52,745 bases of DNA from Rhodoferax sp. GTDB taxonomy: Bacteria > Pseudomonadota > Gammaproteobacteria > Burkholderiales > Burkholderiaceae_C. Positions 1 through 9,908 of this stretch are shown piece by piece. The notes beneath the pieces were generated by a model. The model was not told where the DNA came from. It saw only the letters and a list, made by a program, of their open reading frames with translations, and did no database searches. Where the stretch lies: contig JAUSNJ010000043.1 in NCBI GenBank assembly GCA_030645355.1, positions 1-52,745 on the forward strand. Reading direction: 5' to 3'. The position numbers were made by a program, and so were the translations under genes. Within the stretch, counting starts at the first letter, position 1; every line of letters begins with the position of its first letter.

Positions 1-307
1 GTGCCAGGCTGGTGGGCAAACCCACCGCCACGCGACCGGCCAGCGAACCGCGCACCCGGCCCAGTTCTTCTTTGGCCCGCTCCACCTGGTGCAAAATGCC
101 GCGGCCATGCGCCAGCAGCAGTTTGCCGGCCTCGGTGGGCAGCGCGCCGCGCCCGTTGCGCGTCAGCAGGGTTTGGCGCAGTTCTACTTCCAGCAGGCGC
201 ACCTGGCGGCTCAGTGCGGGCTGCGCAATGTCCAGCGCAATGGCGGCGCGGGTGAAGCTGCCGAGTTCGGCGACGCGCACAAAGTATTCAAGCTGCTTGA
301 GGTCCAT
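1..307 (-). CDS. LysR-family transcriptional regulator, N-terminal part
   Basis: The first 102 residues of a LysR-type regulator are visible; the effector-binding domain lies beyond the left window edge. The protein starts MDLKQLEYFVRVAELGSFTR and carries the usual winged helix-turn-helix (about residues 15-60, including QPALSRQVRLLE). The ATG at 307 was chosen because an upstream ATG at 317 is in another frame. It is transcribed away from a ModA-like gene and the protocatechuate operon, the standard layout for a LysR activator of aromatic catabolism. Control of the pmd operon by this protein is inference from position. Confidence 0.9.
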   Translation of the reverse strand, partial: MDLKQLEYFVRVAELGSFTRAAIALDIAQPALSRQVRLLEVELRQTLLTRNGRGALPTEAGKLLLAHGRGILHQVERAKEELGRVRGSLAGRVAVGLPTSLA

Positions 308-321
308 AGCGGTCCATTTGA

Positions 322-340
322 ATAACCAGGGTTTGATTAT
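322..340. promoter_or_regulatory. Possible LysR operator (ATAA-N11-TTAT dyad)
   Basis: In the divergent gap, ATAA at 322-325 and TTAT at 337-340 form an interrupted dyad with an 11-base spacer. This is the spacing typical of LysR-type binding sites (T-N11-A). It sits 15 bases upstream of the LysR start. The site is AT-rich and short, so chance is a real possibility. Confidence 0.3.
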
Positions 341-412
341 GCCAATTTGAAATAGCTGCTAGTAGGAGCCCGGGGCTTACCAAGAACGGGGGGGGCGGTC
401 AGAATAGCGGCC

Positions 413-1123
413 ATGCAACCCACCGCCACGCCTGCACGGACTCCCCTCACCGGCATCTCCTCCATGGCCACACGCCAGCTGCTGGCCGAGCTGACGGACG
501 CCTACACCGCGCGCAGCGGACAGCCCGTGGCCATCGCTTCCGTAGGCGGTGTGGACGCGGCCAAACGCGTGCAGGCCGGTGAGGCCTTTGACGTGGTCAT
601 TCTCGCGTCTGACGCCATCGCCAAGCTCGTGGTCTCCGGTCACCTGCGCGCCGACAGCGTCGTGGACCTGGTGCACTCCGGCGTGGCCGTGGCCGTAAGC
701 GCTGGCACACCCCAACCCGACATCAGCGGCGAAGACGCCGTGCGCCAGGCCGTACTGGCCGCCCCCACGCTGAGCTACTCCACCGGCCCCAGCGGTGTGG
801 CACTGGCCCAGCTGTTTGCGCGCTGGGGCATTGCGGAGCAGATCAAGGAACGTATCGTCACCGCGCCACCCGGCGTGCCGGTGGGCAGCCTGGTGGCCAA
901 GGGCGAAGTGGCCTTGGGCTTTCAGCAGCTCAGCGAACTGATCCATGTGGACGGCATCACAATAGTCGGCCCGCTGCCGGGCGCCATCCAGATCACCACC
1001 ACGTTTTCTGCCGCGATGACAACCAGCTGCACGCGGCCCGCCGAGGTGCAAACCCTGCTGGACTTCATGGCCTCACCCGAGGCGGCACCCGCCAAACGCC
1101 GCCAGGGCATGGAACCCGCGTGA
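413..1123 (+). CDS. ModA-like substrate-binding protein without signal peptide
   Basis: A 236-residue type II periplasmic-binding-protein fold of the molybdate-binding (ModA) kind. Supporting stretches are GEAFDVVILASDAIAKL near residues 55-75, YSTGPSGVALAQLFARWGI near 125-145 and GEVALGFQQLSELI near 165-180. ModA proteins are normally exported, but this protein begins MQPTATPARTPLTGISSMAT with no hydrophobic leader, and no in-frame upstream start supplies one. It is the first gene rightward of the divergent LysR regulator and precedes the pmd operon by 112 bases. No permease or ATPase gene accompanies it. It may bind an aromatic or organic acid in the cytoplasm or be a retired transporter part; its function is unknown. 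Confidence 0.75.
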   Translation: MQPTATPARTPLTGISSMATRQLLAELTDAYTARSGQPVAIASVGGVDAAKRVQAGEAFDVVILASDAIAKLVVSGHLRADSVVDLVHSGVAVAVSAGTPQPDISGEDAVRQAVLAAPTLSYSTGPSGVALAQLFARWGIAEQIKERIVTAPPGVPVGSLVAKGEVALGFQQLSELIHVDGITIVGPLPGAIQITTTFSAAMTTSCTRPAEVQTLLDFMASPEAAPAKRRQGMEPA

Positions 1124-1154
1124 TATGGCACTCCCCCCTTTGCTTGCCCACTGC

Positions 1155-1170
1155 GTTCCACGCTTGGAAC
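1155..1170. promoter_or_regulatory. Perfect palindrome upstream of pmdE
   Basis: GTTCCA (1155-1160) and TGGAAC (1165-1170) are a perfect 6-base inverted repeat around a 4-base loop, in the 112-base gap before pmdE. It could be an operator for the pmd operon or a small RNA hairpin. There is no T-run after it, so an intrinsic terminator is unlikely. The pmdE ribosome-binding site (GAGGAGA) lies further downstream. Confidence 0.35.
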
Positions 1171-1235
1171 CGCGCATGCGTTGCGGGTCGTGCCAAGTGG
1201 CGACCGATTGAATATTTGAACCCGAGGAGACTTCC

Positions 1236-2267
1236 ATGATCATCGACTGCCACGGCCACTACACCACGGCCCCCAAGGCGCTGGAAACCTGGCGCAACCA
1301 GCAGATTGCCGGCATCAAAGACCCAGCCGTTAGCCCCAAAGTGGTTGACCTGAAAATCAGCGACGACGAGCTGCGCGAGTCGATTGAGTCCAACCAGCTG
1401 CGCCTGATGAGGGAGCGTGGCTCGGATTTGACCCTGTTCAGCCCGCGCGCCAGCTTCATGGCCCACCACATCGGCGACTTCAATGTGTCGAGCACCTGGG
1501 CGGCCATCTGCAACGAGCTGTGCTACCGCGTCAGCACACTTTTCCCCGAGCACTTTGTGCCCGTGGCTATGCTGCCGCAAAGCCCCGGTGTCGACCCCGC
1601 CACCTGCATCCCCGAGCTGGAGAAATGCGTCAAGGACTACGGCGCGGTGGGCATCAACCTGAACCCCGATCCGAGCGGCGGCCACTGGACATCGCCCCCT
1701 CTGAGCGACAAGCACTGGTACCCCATCTACGAGAAGATGGTGGAGTACGACCTGCCGGCCATGATTCACGTGTCCACCAGCTGCAACGCCTGCTTTCACA
1801 CCACCGGCGCGCACTACCTGAATGCCGACACCACGGCCTTCATGCAGTGCCTGACCAGCGATCTGTTCAAGGAATTCCCCACGCTGAAGTTTTTGATCCC
1901 CCACGGCGGCGGTGCCGTGCCCTACCACTGGGGGCGCTTCCGCGGTCTGGCGCAGGAGCTGAAGAAACCGCTGCTGCAGGACCACCTGCTGAACAACATC
2001 TTCTTTGACACCTGCGTCTACCACCAACCCGGCATCGACTTGCTCAACACCGTGATCCCCGTGAAAAACGTGTTGTTTGCCAGCGAGATGATTGGCGCGG
2101 TGCGCGGCATCGATCCAGAGACTGGCCACTACTACGACGACACCAAGCGCTACATCGAAGCGTCCAAAATTCTGAGCGATGCCGACCGCTTCCAGATCTA
2201 CGAAGGCAACGCCCGGCGCGTGTTCCCACGGCTGGATGCATTGCTGAAAACCAAGGAAGCCAAATGA
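1236..2267 (+). CDS. pmdE: 4-oxalomesaconate hydratase
   Basis: An amidohydrolase-superfamily protein (343 aa) of the LigJ/PmdE type, which hydrates 4-oxalomesaconate to 4-carboxy-4-hydroxy-2-oxoadipate in protocatechuate 4,5-cleavage. The N-terminal HxH metal motif is seen in DCHGHYT (H6, H8). Other conserved stretches are [25 protein letters not shown] and [16 protein letters not shown]. The length matches LigJ (about 340 aa). The ATG follows GAGGAGA by a few bases. It is the first gene of pmdE-F-D-A-B-C and its stop overlaps the pmdF start as ATGA, suggesting translational coupling. Confidence 0.92.
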   Translation: MIIDCHGHYTTAPKALETWRNQQIAGIKDPAVSPKVVDLKISDDELRESIESNQLRLMRERGSDLTLFSPRASFMAHHIGDFNVSSTWAAICNELCYRVSTLFPEHFVPVAMLPQSPGVDPATCIPELEKCVKDYGAVGINLNPDPSGGHWTSPPLSDKHWYPIYEKMVEYDLPAMIHVSTSCNACFHTTGAHYLNADTTAFMQCLTSDLFKEFPTLKFLIPHGGGAVPYHWGRFRGLAQELKKPLLQDHLLNNIFFDTCVYHQPGIDLLNTVIPVKNVLFASEMIGAVRGIDPETGHYYDDTKRYIEASKILSDADRFQIYEGNARRVFPRLDALLKTKEAK

Positions 2268-2947
2268 ACAACTTAGGCATCGTCAAACGCAATATCACCC
2301 GCGCCGACCGGGTCGCCGTCGACAAACTGTCCCGCTTCGGCGTGGCCACCATCCACGAGGCCATGGGCCGCGTCGGCCTGATGAAGCCCTATATGCGCCC
2401 CATCTACAACGAGGCCCGCATCTGCGGCACCGCCGTGACCGTGCTGCTACAACCCGGTGACAACTGGATGATGCACGTGGCCGCCGAGCAGCTGCAGCCC
2501 GGCGACGTGGCCGTGGCCGCCTGCACCACGGACAACGCCGATGGTTTCTTTGGCGACTTGCTGGCCACCTCGTTCCAGGCACGCGGCGCCGTCGGCCTGA
2601 TTATTGACGGCGGTGTGCGCGACGTGAAGGACCTCACTGAGATGAAGTTCCCGGTGTTCTCTAAAGCCATTCACGCCAAGGGCACGATCAAGGCCACGCT
2701 GGGTTCGGTCAACGTGCCCGTGGTGTGCGCGGGTGCCCAGGTGAATCCGGGCGACGTGGTGATTGCCGACATCGACGGTGTGGTCGTTGTGCCCGCTGCC
2801 ATTGCGCAGCAGGTGGCGGACGCTGCTGAGGCGCGTGAAGCCAACGAAGGTGATAAACGCGCCATCTTTGCATCGGGGGTTTTAGGACTGGATTACTACA
2901 AGATGCGCGAAGGGCTTGCCAAAGCCGGGCTGCGTTATGTGGACTAG
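2264..2947 (+). CDS. pmdF: 4-carboxy-4-hydroxy-2-oxoadipate aldolase
   Basis: A 227-residue RraA-fold class II aldolase (HMG/CHA aldolase, LigK/PmdF). It cleaves 4-carboxy-4-hydroxy-2-oxoadipate to pyruvate and oxaloacetate, the last step of the pathway. The family signature is [10 protein letters not shown] with the catalytic Arg-Asp pair at about R119-D120, and [17 protein letters not shown] carries the metal-binding Asp (about D98). The start overlaps the pmdE stop by 4 bases. A 226-base repeat-rich gap follows before pmdD, unusual in an operon whose other junctions are nearly gapless. Confidence 0.93.
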   Translation: MNNLGIVKRNITRADRVAVDKLSRFGVATIHEAMGRVGLMKPYMRPIYNEARICGTAVTVLLQPGDNWMMHVAAEQLQPGDVAVAACTTDNADGFFGDLLATSFQARGAVGLIIDGGVRDVKDLTEMKFPVFSKAIHAKGTIKATLGSVNVPVVCAGAQVNPGDVVIADIDGVVVVPAAIAQQVADAAEAREANEGDKRAIFASGVLGLDYYKMREGLAKAGLRYVD

Positions 2948-2949
2948 GC

Positions 2950-3079
2950 GCCTGGGCGGCACAGCGTTCTGCTCCGTCTGGGCGCTTGAGCGCCTGAGCG
3001 GCAAAGCGTTCTGCTCCGTGTCCCCCGCCCGCTACGCGGGCTCCTCCTTGACCTGCGCAGAACGCTTTGCCGCCCAGGC
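2950..3079. repeat. Nested direct and inverted repeats between pmdF and pmdD
   Basis: A 28-base unit beginning GCCTGGGCGGCACAGCG occurs at 2950-2977 and again, with two mismatches, at 2992-3019. An inverted copy of its first 22 bases lies at 3058-3079. Between them GCCCGC-TAC-GCGGGC (3027-3041) forms a small perfect hairpin. In RNA the first or second copy could pair with the inverted one, making two alternative long hairpins. The block begins three bases after the pmdF stop, so it would lie inside the operon transcript and could act as an attenuator or RNA stabiliser. Function is inferred only. Confidence 0.8.
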
Positions 3080-3100
3080 TCTTGGTACTCGGTGCGTGGA

Positions 3101-3156
3101 ACAAATCGGCCTCTAGCCCTCGTCAATATTGTCAAAGCAGCTATCTTATTGATAGC
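3101..3156 (-). repeat. Dispersed GAGGGCTA element, copy A
   Basis: Read on the minus strand this is GCTATCAATAAGATAGCTGC followed by an AT-rich spacer and GACGAGGGCTAGAGGCC. It aligns base for base, without gaps over the first 44 positions, with copies at 5274, 11662, 14607 and 32727. Its GCTATC/GATAGC arms lie 18 bases upstream of pmdD. It is the only copy in minus orientation. Confidence 0.8.
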
Positions 3157-3173
3157 AACTATTCAGGAACCCT

Positions 3174-4079
3174 ATGGAATTCACCAAGACCCCCGGCTGG
3201 CTGGACTGGTATACCGGCCCCAGCAAGCCCCGCTTTCAGCTGCCACCCGGCAGCGTGGACGCGCACTGCCATGTGTTCGGCCCCGGCGACCAGTTTCCGT
3301 ATGCGCCAGAGCGCAAGTACACGCCGTGCGACGCCTCCAAGGACCAGTTGTTTGCGTTGCGCGACCACCTGGGCTTTGACAAGAACGTCATCGTGCAGGC
3401 CACCTGCCATGGCTCGGACAACCGCGCGCTGGTCGATGCGCTGAAGGCCTCCAACAACAAGGCGCGCGGTGTGGCCACCGTCAAACGCGATGTAACGGAC
3501 GCCGAGCTGCAGGACATGCACGCCGCCGGTGTGCGCGGCACGCGCTTCAACTTCGTCAAGCGTCTGGCCGACTTCACGTCGCGCGAGGTGCTGCTGGAAA
3601 TTGCCAACCGCATCGCCCCGCTGGGCTGGCATGTGGTGGTGTACTTCGAGGCGCAAGATTTGCCCGAACTGTATGACTTTTTCACCGCGCTGCCGACCAC
3701 GGTGGTGGTGGACCACATGGGCCGGCCGGATGTCAGCAAGGCGGTCGATGGCCCTGAGTTCGCGCTGTTTGTGAAGATGATGCGCGAGCACAGCAACATC
3801 TGGAGCAAGGTGAGTTGCCCCGAGCGGTTGAGCGTCAGCGGTCCCAAAGCCCTGAACGGCGAGCAGCGTGCCTACCAGGACGTGGTGCCCTTTGCCAAAC
3901 ACCTGGTCGAGACCTTCCCGGACCGCGTGCTGTGGGGCACCGACTGGCCGCATCCCAACCTCAAGGACCATATGCCCGATGATGGTCTGCTGGTGGACTT
4001 CATTCCGCAGATTGCCACCACGGCGGAACTGCAGCGCAAGCTGCTGGTGGACAACCCCACGCGTTTGTACTGGAGCTAG
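3174..4079 (+). CDS. pmdD: 2-pyrone-4,6-dicarboxylate hydrolase
   Basis: A 301-residue amidohydrolase of the LigI/PmdD type, which opens the lactone 2-pyrone-4,6-dicarboxylate to 4-oxalomesaconate. It shows the HxH motif in VDAHCHVFGP (H31, H33), the substrate-pocket stretch GVRGTRFNFVKR, VVVDHMGRPD and the C-terminal VLWGTDWPHPN. Length and motif order fit LigI (about 290-300 aa). It follows the repeat-rich gap after pmdF and precedes pmdA by two bases. The neighbouring dioxygenase and dehydrogenase genes make its substrate, so the assignment is well supported by context. Confidence 0.93.
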   Translation: MEFTKTPGWLDWYTGPSKPRFQLPPGSVDAHCHVFGPGDQFPYAPERKYTPCDASKDQLFALRDHLGFDKNVIVQATCHGSDNRALVDALKASNNKARGVATVKRDVTDAELQDMHAAGVRGTRFNFVKRLADFTSREVLLEIANRIAPLGWHVVVYFEAQDLPELYDFFTALPTTVVVDHMGRPDVSKAVDGPEFALFVKMMREHSNIWSKVSCPERLSVSGPKALNGEQRAYQDVVPFAKHLVETFPDRVLWGTDWPHPNLKDHMPDDGLLVDFIPQIATTAELQRKLLVDNPTRLYWS

Positions 4080-4081
4080 CC

Positions 4082-5384
<1,303 letters not shown>

Positions 5385-5385
5385 C

Positions 5386-6342
5386 ATGAGCAAAACCATC
5401 AAAGTCGCCCTCGCGGGCGCCGGTGCCTTTGGCATCAAACACCTGGACGGCATCAAAAATATTGACGGCGTGGAAGTCGTCTCGCTGGTCAGCCGCGAGC
5501 TGGAGAAAACCAGGGAAGTAGCCGCTAAGTACGGCATTGGCCATGTCACCACCGACTTGGCCGATAGCCTTGCGTTGAAAGAGGTGGACGCCGTCATCCT
5601 GTGCACGCCCACCCAGATGCACGCCGCGCAAAGCATCGCCTGCCTGAAGGCTGGCAAGCACGTGCAGGTGGAGATTCCGCTGGCTGATTCACTGCAGGGT
5701 GCACGGGACGTAGTCGCCATGGCCCAGAGCAGCGGCCTGGTCGCCATGTGTGGCCACACCCGCCGCTTCAATCCCAGCCACCAGTACGTGCACAAGGAGA
5801 TCACAGGCGGGCGCTTCAACATCCAGCAAATGGATGTACAGACCTACTTCTTCCGCCGCACCAACATGAACGCGCTGGGCCAGGCCCGTAGCTGGACCGA
5901 CCACCTGCTGTGGCACCACGCCGCCCACACCGTGGACCTGTTCGCCTACCAGTGCGGCAGCCCCATCGTGAAGGCCAACGCCATTCAGGGCCCCATCCAC
6001 CCCACGCTGGGTATCGCGATGGACATGAGCATCCAGCTGAAGGCCGCCAATGGCGCGATCTGCACGCTGTCACTCAGCTTCAACAACGACGGCCCGCTGG
6101 GCACCTTCTTCCGCTACATCGGCGACAGCGCGACCTATATTGCCCGCTACGACGATTTGTTCAATGGCAAGGACGAGAAGATCGACGTGTCCCAGGTGGA
6201 TGTGTCCATGAACGGCATCGAGCTGCAGGACCGCGAATTCTTCGCCGCCATCCGCGAGGGGCGCGCGCCCAACAGCAGCGTGGCCAGCGTCTTGCCGTGC
6301 TACCAGGTGCTGCACGAACTGGAGCAACAACTGGCGGGATAG
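5386..6342 (+). CDS. pmdC: 4-carboxy-2-hydroxymuconate-6-semialdehyde dehydrogenase
   Basis: A 318-residue Gfo/Idh/MocA-fold NADP-dependent dehydrogenase (LigC/PmdC). It oxidises the cyclised ring-cleavage product, 4-carboxy-2-hydroxymuconate-6-semialdehyde hemiacetal, to 2-pyrone-4,6-dicarboxylate. The Rossmann motif ALAGAGAFGIKHLDGI is at residues 8-23, followed by CTPTQMHAAQ and GKHVQVEIPLADS (the EKP-type region). LWHHAAHTVDLFAYQ is the conserved catalytic-face helix. It begins one base after pmdB. The product closes the chain made by pmdAB, C, D, E and F. No terminator is obvious in the 129 bases after it. Confidence 0.93.
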   Translation: MSKTIKVALAGAGAFGIKHLDGIKNIDGVEVVSLVSRELEKTREVAAKYGIGHVTTDLADSLALKEVDAVILCTPTQMHAAQSIACLKAGKHVQVEIPLADSLQGARDVVAMAQSSGLVAMCGHTRRFNPSHQYVHKEITGGRFNIQQMDVQTYFFRRTNMNALGQARSWTDHLLWHHAAHTVDLFAYQCGSPIVKANAIQGPIHPTLGIAMDMSIQLKAANGAICTLSLSFNNDGPLGTFFRYIGDSATYIARYDDLFNGKDEKIDVSQVDVSMNGIELQDREFFAAIREGRAPNSSVASVLPCYQVLHELEQQLAG

Positions 6343-6471
6343 TTCGGCTCCCGCGTTGGAAATGACGACCCGGATGCAAGGGTATTCCCCATGTGTTGAA
6401 AACGGGTTGAGGTTTACCGTGCGCCAATAGCGTCAGCCATTTGGCGTCCAATTTTGGTGGGAACTTCAACC

Positions 6472-8214
6472 ATGAACAATCTGAAAATTTCCACCCGAAT
6501 CCTTATGCTGGTGTGCGCCCTGGCGGTCATATTGACCTTCATAGGGCTCATGGGCCTGCGTGGCATCAGCAAGTCCAATGACGCACTGAAGACGGTGTAT
6601 GAAGACCGGGTCGTTGCCCTGGGGCAACTGGTTCCGATTCAGCGCCTGATGCTGCGCAACCAGCTGGCGGTCGCCAACGCGGTCAATGAGCCGACCCCCG
6701 AGGGCGTTGCCAAGGCCATCGAGGAATTTGATGGCAACGTCGCCGCCATCACCAAGGAGTGGACGGACTACATGGCCACGACGCTGACGCCGGAGGAAGC
6801 GCAGAACGCCAAGGGCTTTGCAGACGCCCGCGCCCAGTTTGTCCAGGAGGGACTCCGGCCGGCCATCGCGGCTTTGCGATCCGGCAACAAGGAAGAGGCA
6901 GGACGTCTGGTTCGCGAAAAGATCCGCCCCCTGTATGCAGACACCGCCAAGTACATGAATGCCCTGGTCAAAATCCAGCTCGATGTGTCCAAAGTGGAAT
7001 ACCAGGCCGCAACGGAGCGGTATGGCACGCAACGCGCGGTCGCCATCGCAACCCTGGTGGCGGGCCTGGTGTTTGCGTTCTGGTTTGGTGTGGCGCTGAT
7101 GCGCTCGATTGGCGCGTCGCTGAACAAAGCCATTGATGTCTCCAACGCCGTGGCGGACGGTGACCTGACCCAGACCATCACCGTGTCAGGCAAGGACGAA
7201 GCCGCACAGCTGATGCAGTCCATCGCCGGCATGCAGGGAAATCTGATCAACCTGGTTTCGCGCGTGCGCCAGGGCTCCGAAGGGGTGGCCACGGCCAGTT
7301 CGGAAATCGCGCAGGGCAACCACGACCTGTCCGCACGGACCGAGTCGCAGGCCAGTGCCCTGGAAGAAACCGCAGCCAGCATGGAAGAACTCAGCGCCAC
7401 CGTCAAACAAAACGCGGATGCCGCCAAACAGGCCAACCAGTTGGCCAGCAATGCGTCCACCGTGGCTATCCATGGCGGAGAAGTCGTTGGCCAGGTCGTA
7501 GAGACCATGAAGGGCATCAACGAGTCCAGCCGCAAGATCAGCGACATCATCAGCGTCATCGACGGCATCGCTTTCCAGACCAATATCCTGGCGCTGAACG
7601 CCGCGGTAGAGGCGGCGCGCGCCGGCGAGCAAGGCCGCGGCTTTGCGGTGGTGGCCTCCGAGGTGCGTTCGCTGGCCGGGCGCAGCGCCGAGGCGGCCAA
7701 GGAAATCAAGTCCCTGATCAACGCCAGCGTCGAACGTGTGGAGCAGGGGACCGTGCTGGTCGACAAGGCCGGAACGACGATGACGGAGATTGTCACCAGC
7801 ATCCGCCGCGTGACCGACATCATGGGCGAGATCAGTGCGGCCAGCAACGAGCAAAGTGCGGGCGTCAGCCAGATTGGCGAAGCGGTGCAGCAGATGGACA
7901 CCGTCACCCAGCAAAATGCGGCCCTGGTCGAGCAAATGGCGGCCGCAGCCAGCAGCCTCAAAGGTCAAGCAGAAGAGCTGGTGCAGGTGGTGGCTACGTT
8001 CAAACTGAGCGCTGGTCACCACGTGCCCCAGGCCACACATCGCCCGAAGCCACCACCAAAGCCGTCGGCAGGTGCCCCGCGCCAACTGCCGCAAACCAGC
8101 AAGGCGGCGACCAAGGCGCCCAAACCGATGGCCGCGCCCAAGGCATTGGCCAAACCCGCATCGACCGCCAAGGCAACACCCGCCGGTGGCGATGATGACT
8201 GGGAAACGTTCTAG
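6472..8214 (+). CDS. Methyl-accepting chemotaxis protein with CheR tether
   Basis: A 580-residue transmembrane chemoreceptor. TM1 spans about residues 8-28, a periplasmic four-helix-bundle sensor about 30-187, TM2 about 188-210, and HAMP about 211-263. The cytoplasmic signalling domain contains the hairpin tip [20 protein letters not shown]. An Ala/Pro/Lys-rich linker leads to the C-terminal DDDWETF, the xWxxF pentapeptide that docks CheR/CheB in Tsr-like receptors. The ATG at 6472 was preferred to a TTG at 6454 because the TM1 leader starts there. The gene follows pmdC, and four-helix-bundle receptors such as PcaY of Pseudomonas putida sense aromatic acids; an aromatic ligand here is inference. 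Confidence 0.92.
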   Translation: MNNLKISTRILMLVCALAVILTFIGLMGLRGISKSNDALKTVYEDRVVALGQLVPIQRLMLRNQLAVANAVNEPTPEGVAKAIEEFDGNVAAITKEWTDYMATTLTPEEAQNAKGFADARAQFVQEGLRPAIAALRSGNKEEAGRLVREKIRPLYADTAKYMNALVKIQLDVSKVEYQAATERYGTQRAVAIATLVAGLVFAFWFGVALMRSIGASLNKAIDVSNAVADGDLTQTITVSGKDEAAQLMQSIAGMQGNLINLVSRVRQGSEGVATASSEIAQGNHDLSARTESQASALEETAASMEELSATVKQNADAAKQANQLASNASTVAIHGGEVVGQVVETMKGINESSRKISDIISVIDGIAFQTNILALNAAVEAARAGEQGRGFAVVASEVRSLAGRSAEAAKEIKSLINASVERVEQGTVLVDKAGTTMTEIVTSIRRVTDIMGEISAASNEQSAGVSQIGEAVQQMDTVTQQNAALVEQMAAAASSLKGQAEELVQVVATFKLSAGHHVPQATHRPKPPPKPSAGAPRQLPQTSKAATKAPKPMAAPKALAKPASTAKATPAGGDDDWETF

Positions 8215-8218
8215 CCGC

Positions 8219-8908
8219 ATGTCCAACGACAACACCGCGCCCACCGGACTCTTCACCGACGACAGCCAGGTCACGCGCTGCGTGTGGTGCCGGGCGACGC
8301 CCCAGTACCAGCATTACCATGACCATGAATGGGGGCTGCCCGTCCACAGCGATGCACGCCTGTTCGAGAAAATCTGTCTGGAAGGATTCCAGGCGGGCCT
8401 GAGCTGGCTGACCATCCTGAACAAACGCGAGGCCTTCCGCCAGGCCTTTGCCGGCTTTGATATGGACCAGGTTGCCGCGTTTGACGACACCGACATCACG
8501 CGCCTGGTGCTGGACGCGGGTATCGTGCGCCACCGGGGCAAGATCGTGTCGACCATCAACAATGCCCGACGCGCGCAGGCGCTGCGCCAGGAGTTCGGCA
8601 CGCTGGCGGCCTACTTCTGGCAGTATGAGCCGGCAGCCTCCACACGGCCGGAGCACATCACCCGCCAGAGCCTGAACGGCATGACCACGTCGGCGGAGTC
8701 CATTGCATTGTCCAAAGACCTGCGCAAGCGCGGCTGGAGTTTTGTCGGGCCGACCACCGTGTATGCCTTCATGCAGGCCATGGGTCTGGTCAATGACCAC
8801 CTCGAAGGGTGTGGCGCCCGCGCGCGCGCATTGACGGCACGCGCCGCGTTCCAGCCCCCCAAAATGTCGGTCAACCGTGGGCCTGCAGCAAGTGCTGCAC
8901 ATGGCTGA
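8219..8908 (+). CDS. tag: DNA-3-methyladenine glycosylase I
   Basis: A 229-residue Tag-family base-excision enzyme that removes 3-methyladenine from alkylated DNA. The N-terminal zinc cluster residues are in TRCVWC and YHDHEWG, and the second pair in NDHLEGC (HxxxC). The conserved FEKICLEGFQAGLSWLTIL and GWSFVGPTTVYAFMQAMGLV are present. The start at 8219 lies four bases after the chemoreceptor stop; a longer in-frame ORF from 8072 would be embedded in that gene. The last 38 bases overlap the convergent WYL-regulator gene. The C-terminal tail past the zinc site is a little longer than in E. coli Tag. Confidence 0.93.
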   Translation: MSNDNTAPTGLFTDDSQVTRCVWCRATPQYQHYHDHEWGLPVHSDARLFEKICLEGFQAGLSWLTILNKREAFRQAFAGFDMDQVAAFDDTDITRLVLDAGIVRHRGKIVSTINNARRAQALRQEFGTLAAYFWQYEPAASTRPEHITRQSLNGMTTSAESIALSKDLRKRGWSFVGPTTVYAFMQAMGLVNDHLEGCGARARALTARAAFQPPKMSVNRGPAASAAHG

Positions 8909-9827
8909 GCAAGGCGGTTTTGAGTGCCCTGGGTTTGACGATTTCAAACTCCAGCGCCAGGCGCGCCAGGTCGCGGGCAAACGCGGCTAGATCGTCGATT
9001 TGCGCATCCAGACGGATGCGGCCCCGGTGCGCGGTCAGCGTGCCGATACTGGCCGGCATCACACGCCGCACTGCGGCCTGATCGGCGCGAAACAGGATGG
9101 CAACGGTATGCGCGCGCGGCAGCGTCGCAATCGACTCCCGCAGGTACTGCAGCACATCAAACGCAGGCGGCCGGCCAAACGACTGGGGCAGCGCGTTCAC
9201 CGCAGACACGCGGTCCAGCCGGAACGAGCGCAGGCCCAGGCGCAAGTGGCAATAGCCCACCACGTACCACGCGCCATTCAGATAGCCGACACCATAGGGG
9301 TCGACCGCCCGCTCGGTGGTGCTGCCGTCCAGCGCGCAATAGGTCATCTGCATGCGCTGGGCCGCGCTGGCGCAGCGCGTGACCTCGGCAAAAAATACAC
9401 TGCCGCTTTCGGTCTGCGGGCGCGTCAGGTCCAGCGCGACGACGGCGTGCAGATCGCCCATCTTGCGTTTGAGCGACACCGGCATCACACGGTCCAGCTT
9501 GGCCTGGGCGCTGGCCACGGCGGGCGTCATGTCGCGCAGGCCCAGCTCACCCGCCACGCGCAGGCCGACCGACAGCGCCAGGGTTTCATCATTGCTGAAC
9601 ATCAGCGGCGGCAGCTTGTAGCCGGGCATCAGCGCGTAATGGCCGTCACGCCCGCGCTCCGCACGTATCGGCACGCCAAAGCGCTCCAGTTCGACGATGT
9701 AGCGTCGCACCGTGCGGCGCTCCACGCCCACCATGTCCGCCAGTTGCGCGCCACTCAGGCGGGGGTGTGATTGCAGCAGTTCGAGCACCGCCAGTACGCG
9801 TTGCAGGGGTTTTTCCATGGGCTGCAT
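8871..9827 (-). CDS. HTH/WYL-domain transcriptional regulator (YafY type)
   Basis: A 318-residue regulator. It has an N-terminal winged helix (LQRVLAVLELLQSHPRLSGA, then VERRTVRRYIVELERFGVPI), a central linker, and a WYL ligand-binding domain with GAWYVVGYCHLRLGLRSFRLDRV. A WCX-like C-terminal part ends the protein. It is transcribed divergently from a LysE-type exporter with an 81-base gap containing a strong dyad, so local control of the exporter is likely. The ATG at 9827 is used, and an in-frame ATG three codons later is possible. Its 3' end overlaps tag by 38 bases. Confidence 0.88.
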   Translation of the reverse strand: MQPMEKPLQRVLAVLELLQSHPRLSGAQLADMVGVERRTVRRYIVELERFGVPIRAERGRDGHYALMPGYKLPPLMFSNDETLALSVGLRVAGELGLRDMTPAVASAQAKLDRVMPVSLKRKMGDLHAVVALDLTRPQTESGSVFFAEVTRCASAAQRMQMTYCALDGSTTERAVDPYGVGYLNGAWYVVGYCHLRLGLRSFRLDRVSAVNALPQSFGRPPAFDVLQYLRESIATLPRAHTVAILFRADQAAVRRVMPASIGTLTAHRGRIRLDAQIDDLAAFARDLARLALEFEIVKPRALKTALLSHVQHLLQAHG

Positions 9828-9836
9828 GGTACGCCG

Positions 9837-9861
9837 ATATAGGCCACAAGCTGTCCTATAT
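9837..9861. promoter_or_regulatory. Candidate operator in the WYL regulator/LysE gap
   Basis: ATATAGG (9837-9843) and CCTATAT (9855-9861) form a perfect 7-base inverted repeat with an 11-base spacer, 10 bases upstream of the regulator start. It is the only strong dyad in the 81-base divergent gap. Binding of the WYL regulator here is inference. Confidence 0.5.
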
Positions 9862-9908
9862 GGAAACTAGACTGCGTCCATCTTCTTCTCACCCATAGGC
9901 GAACACAC

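Noticed and set aside
2916..3116. Plus-strand frame of 66 codons through the pmdF-pmdD gap
   Set aside because: It is a translation of the nested repeats and has no start signal.
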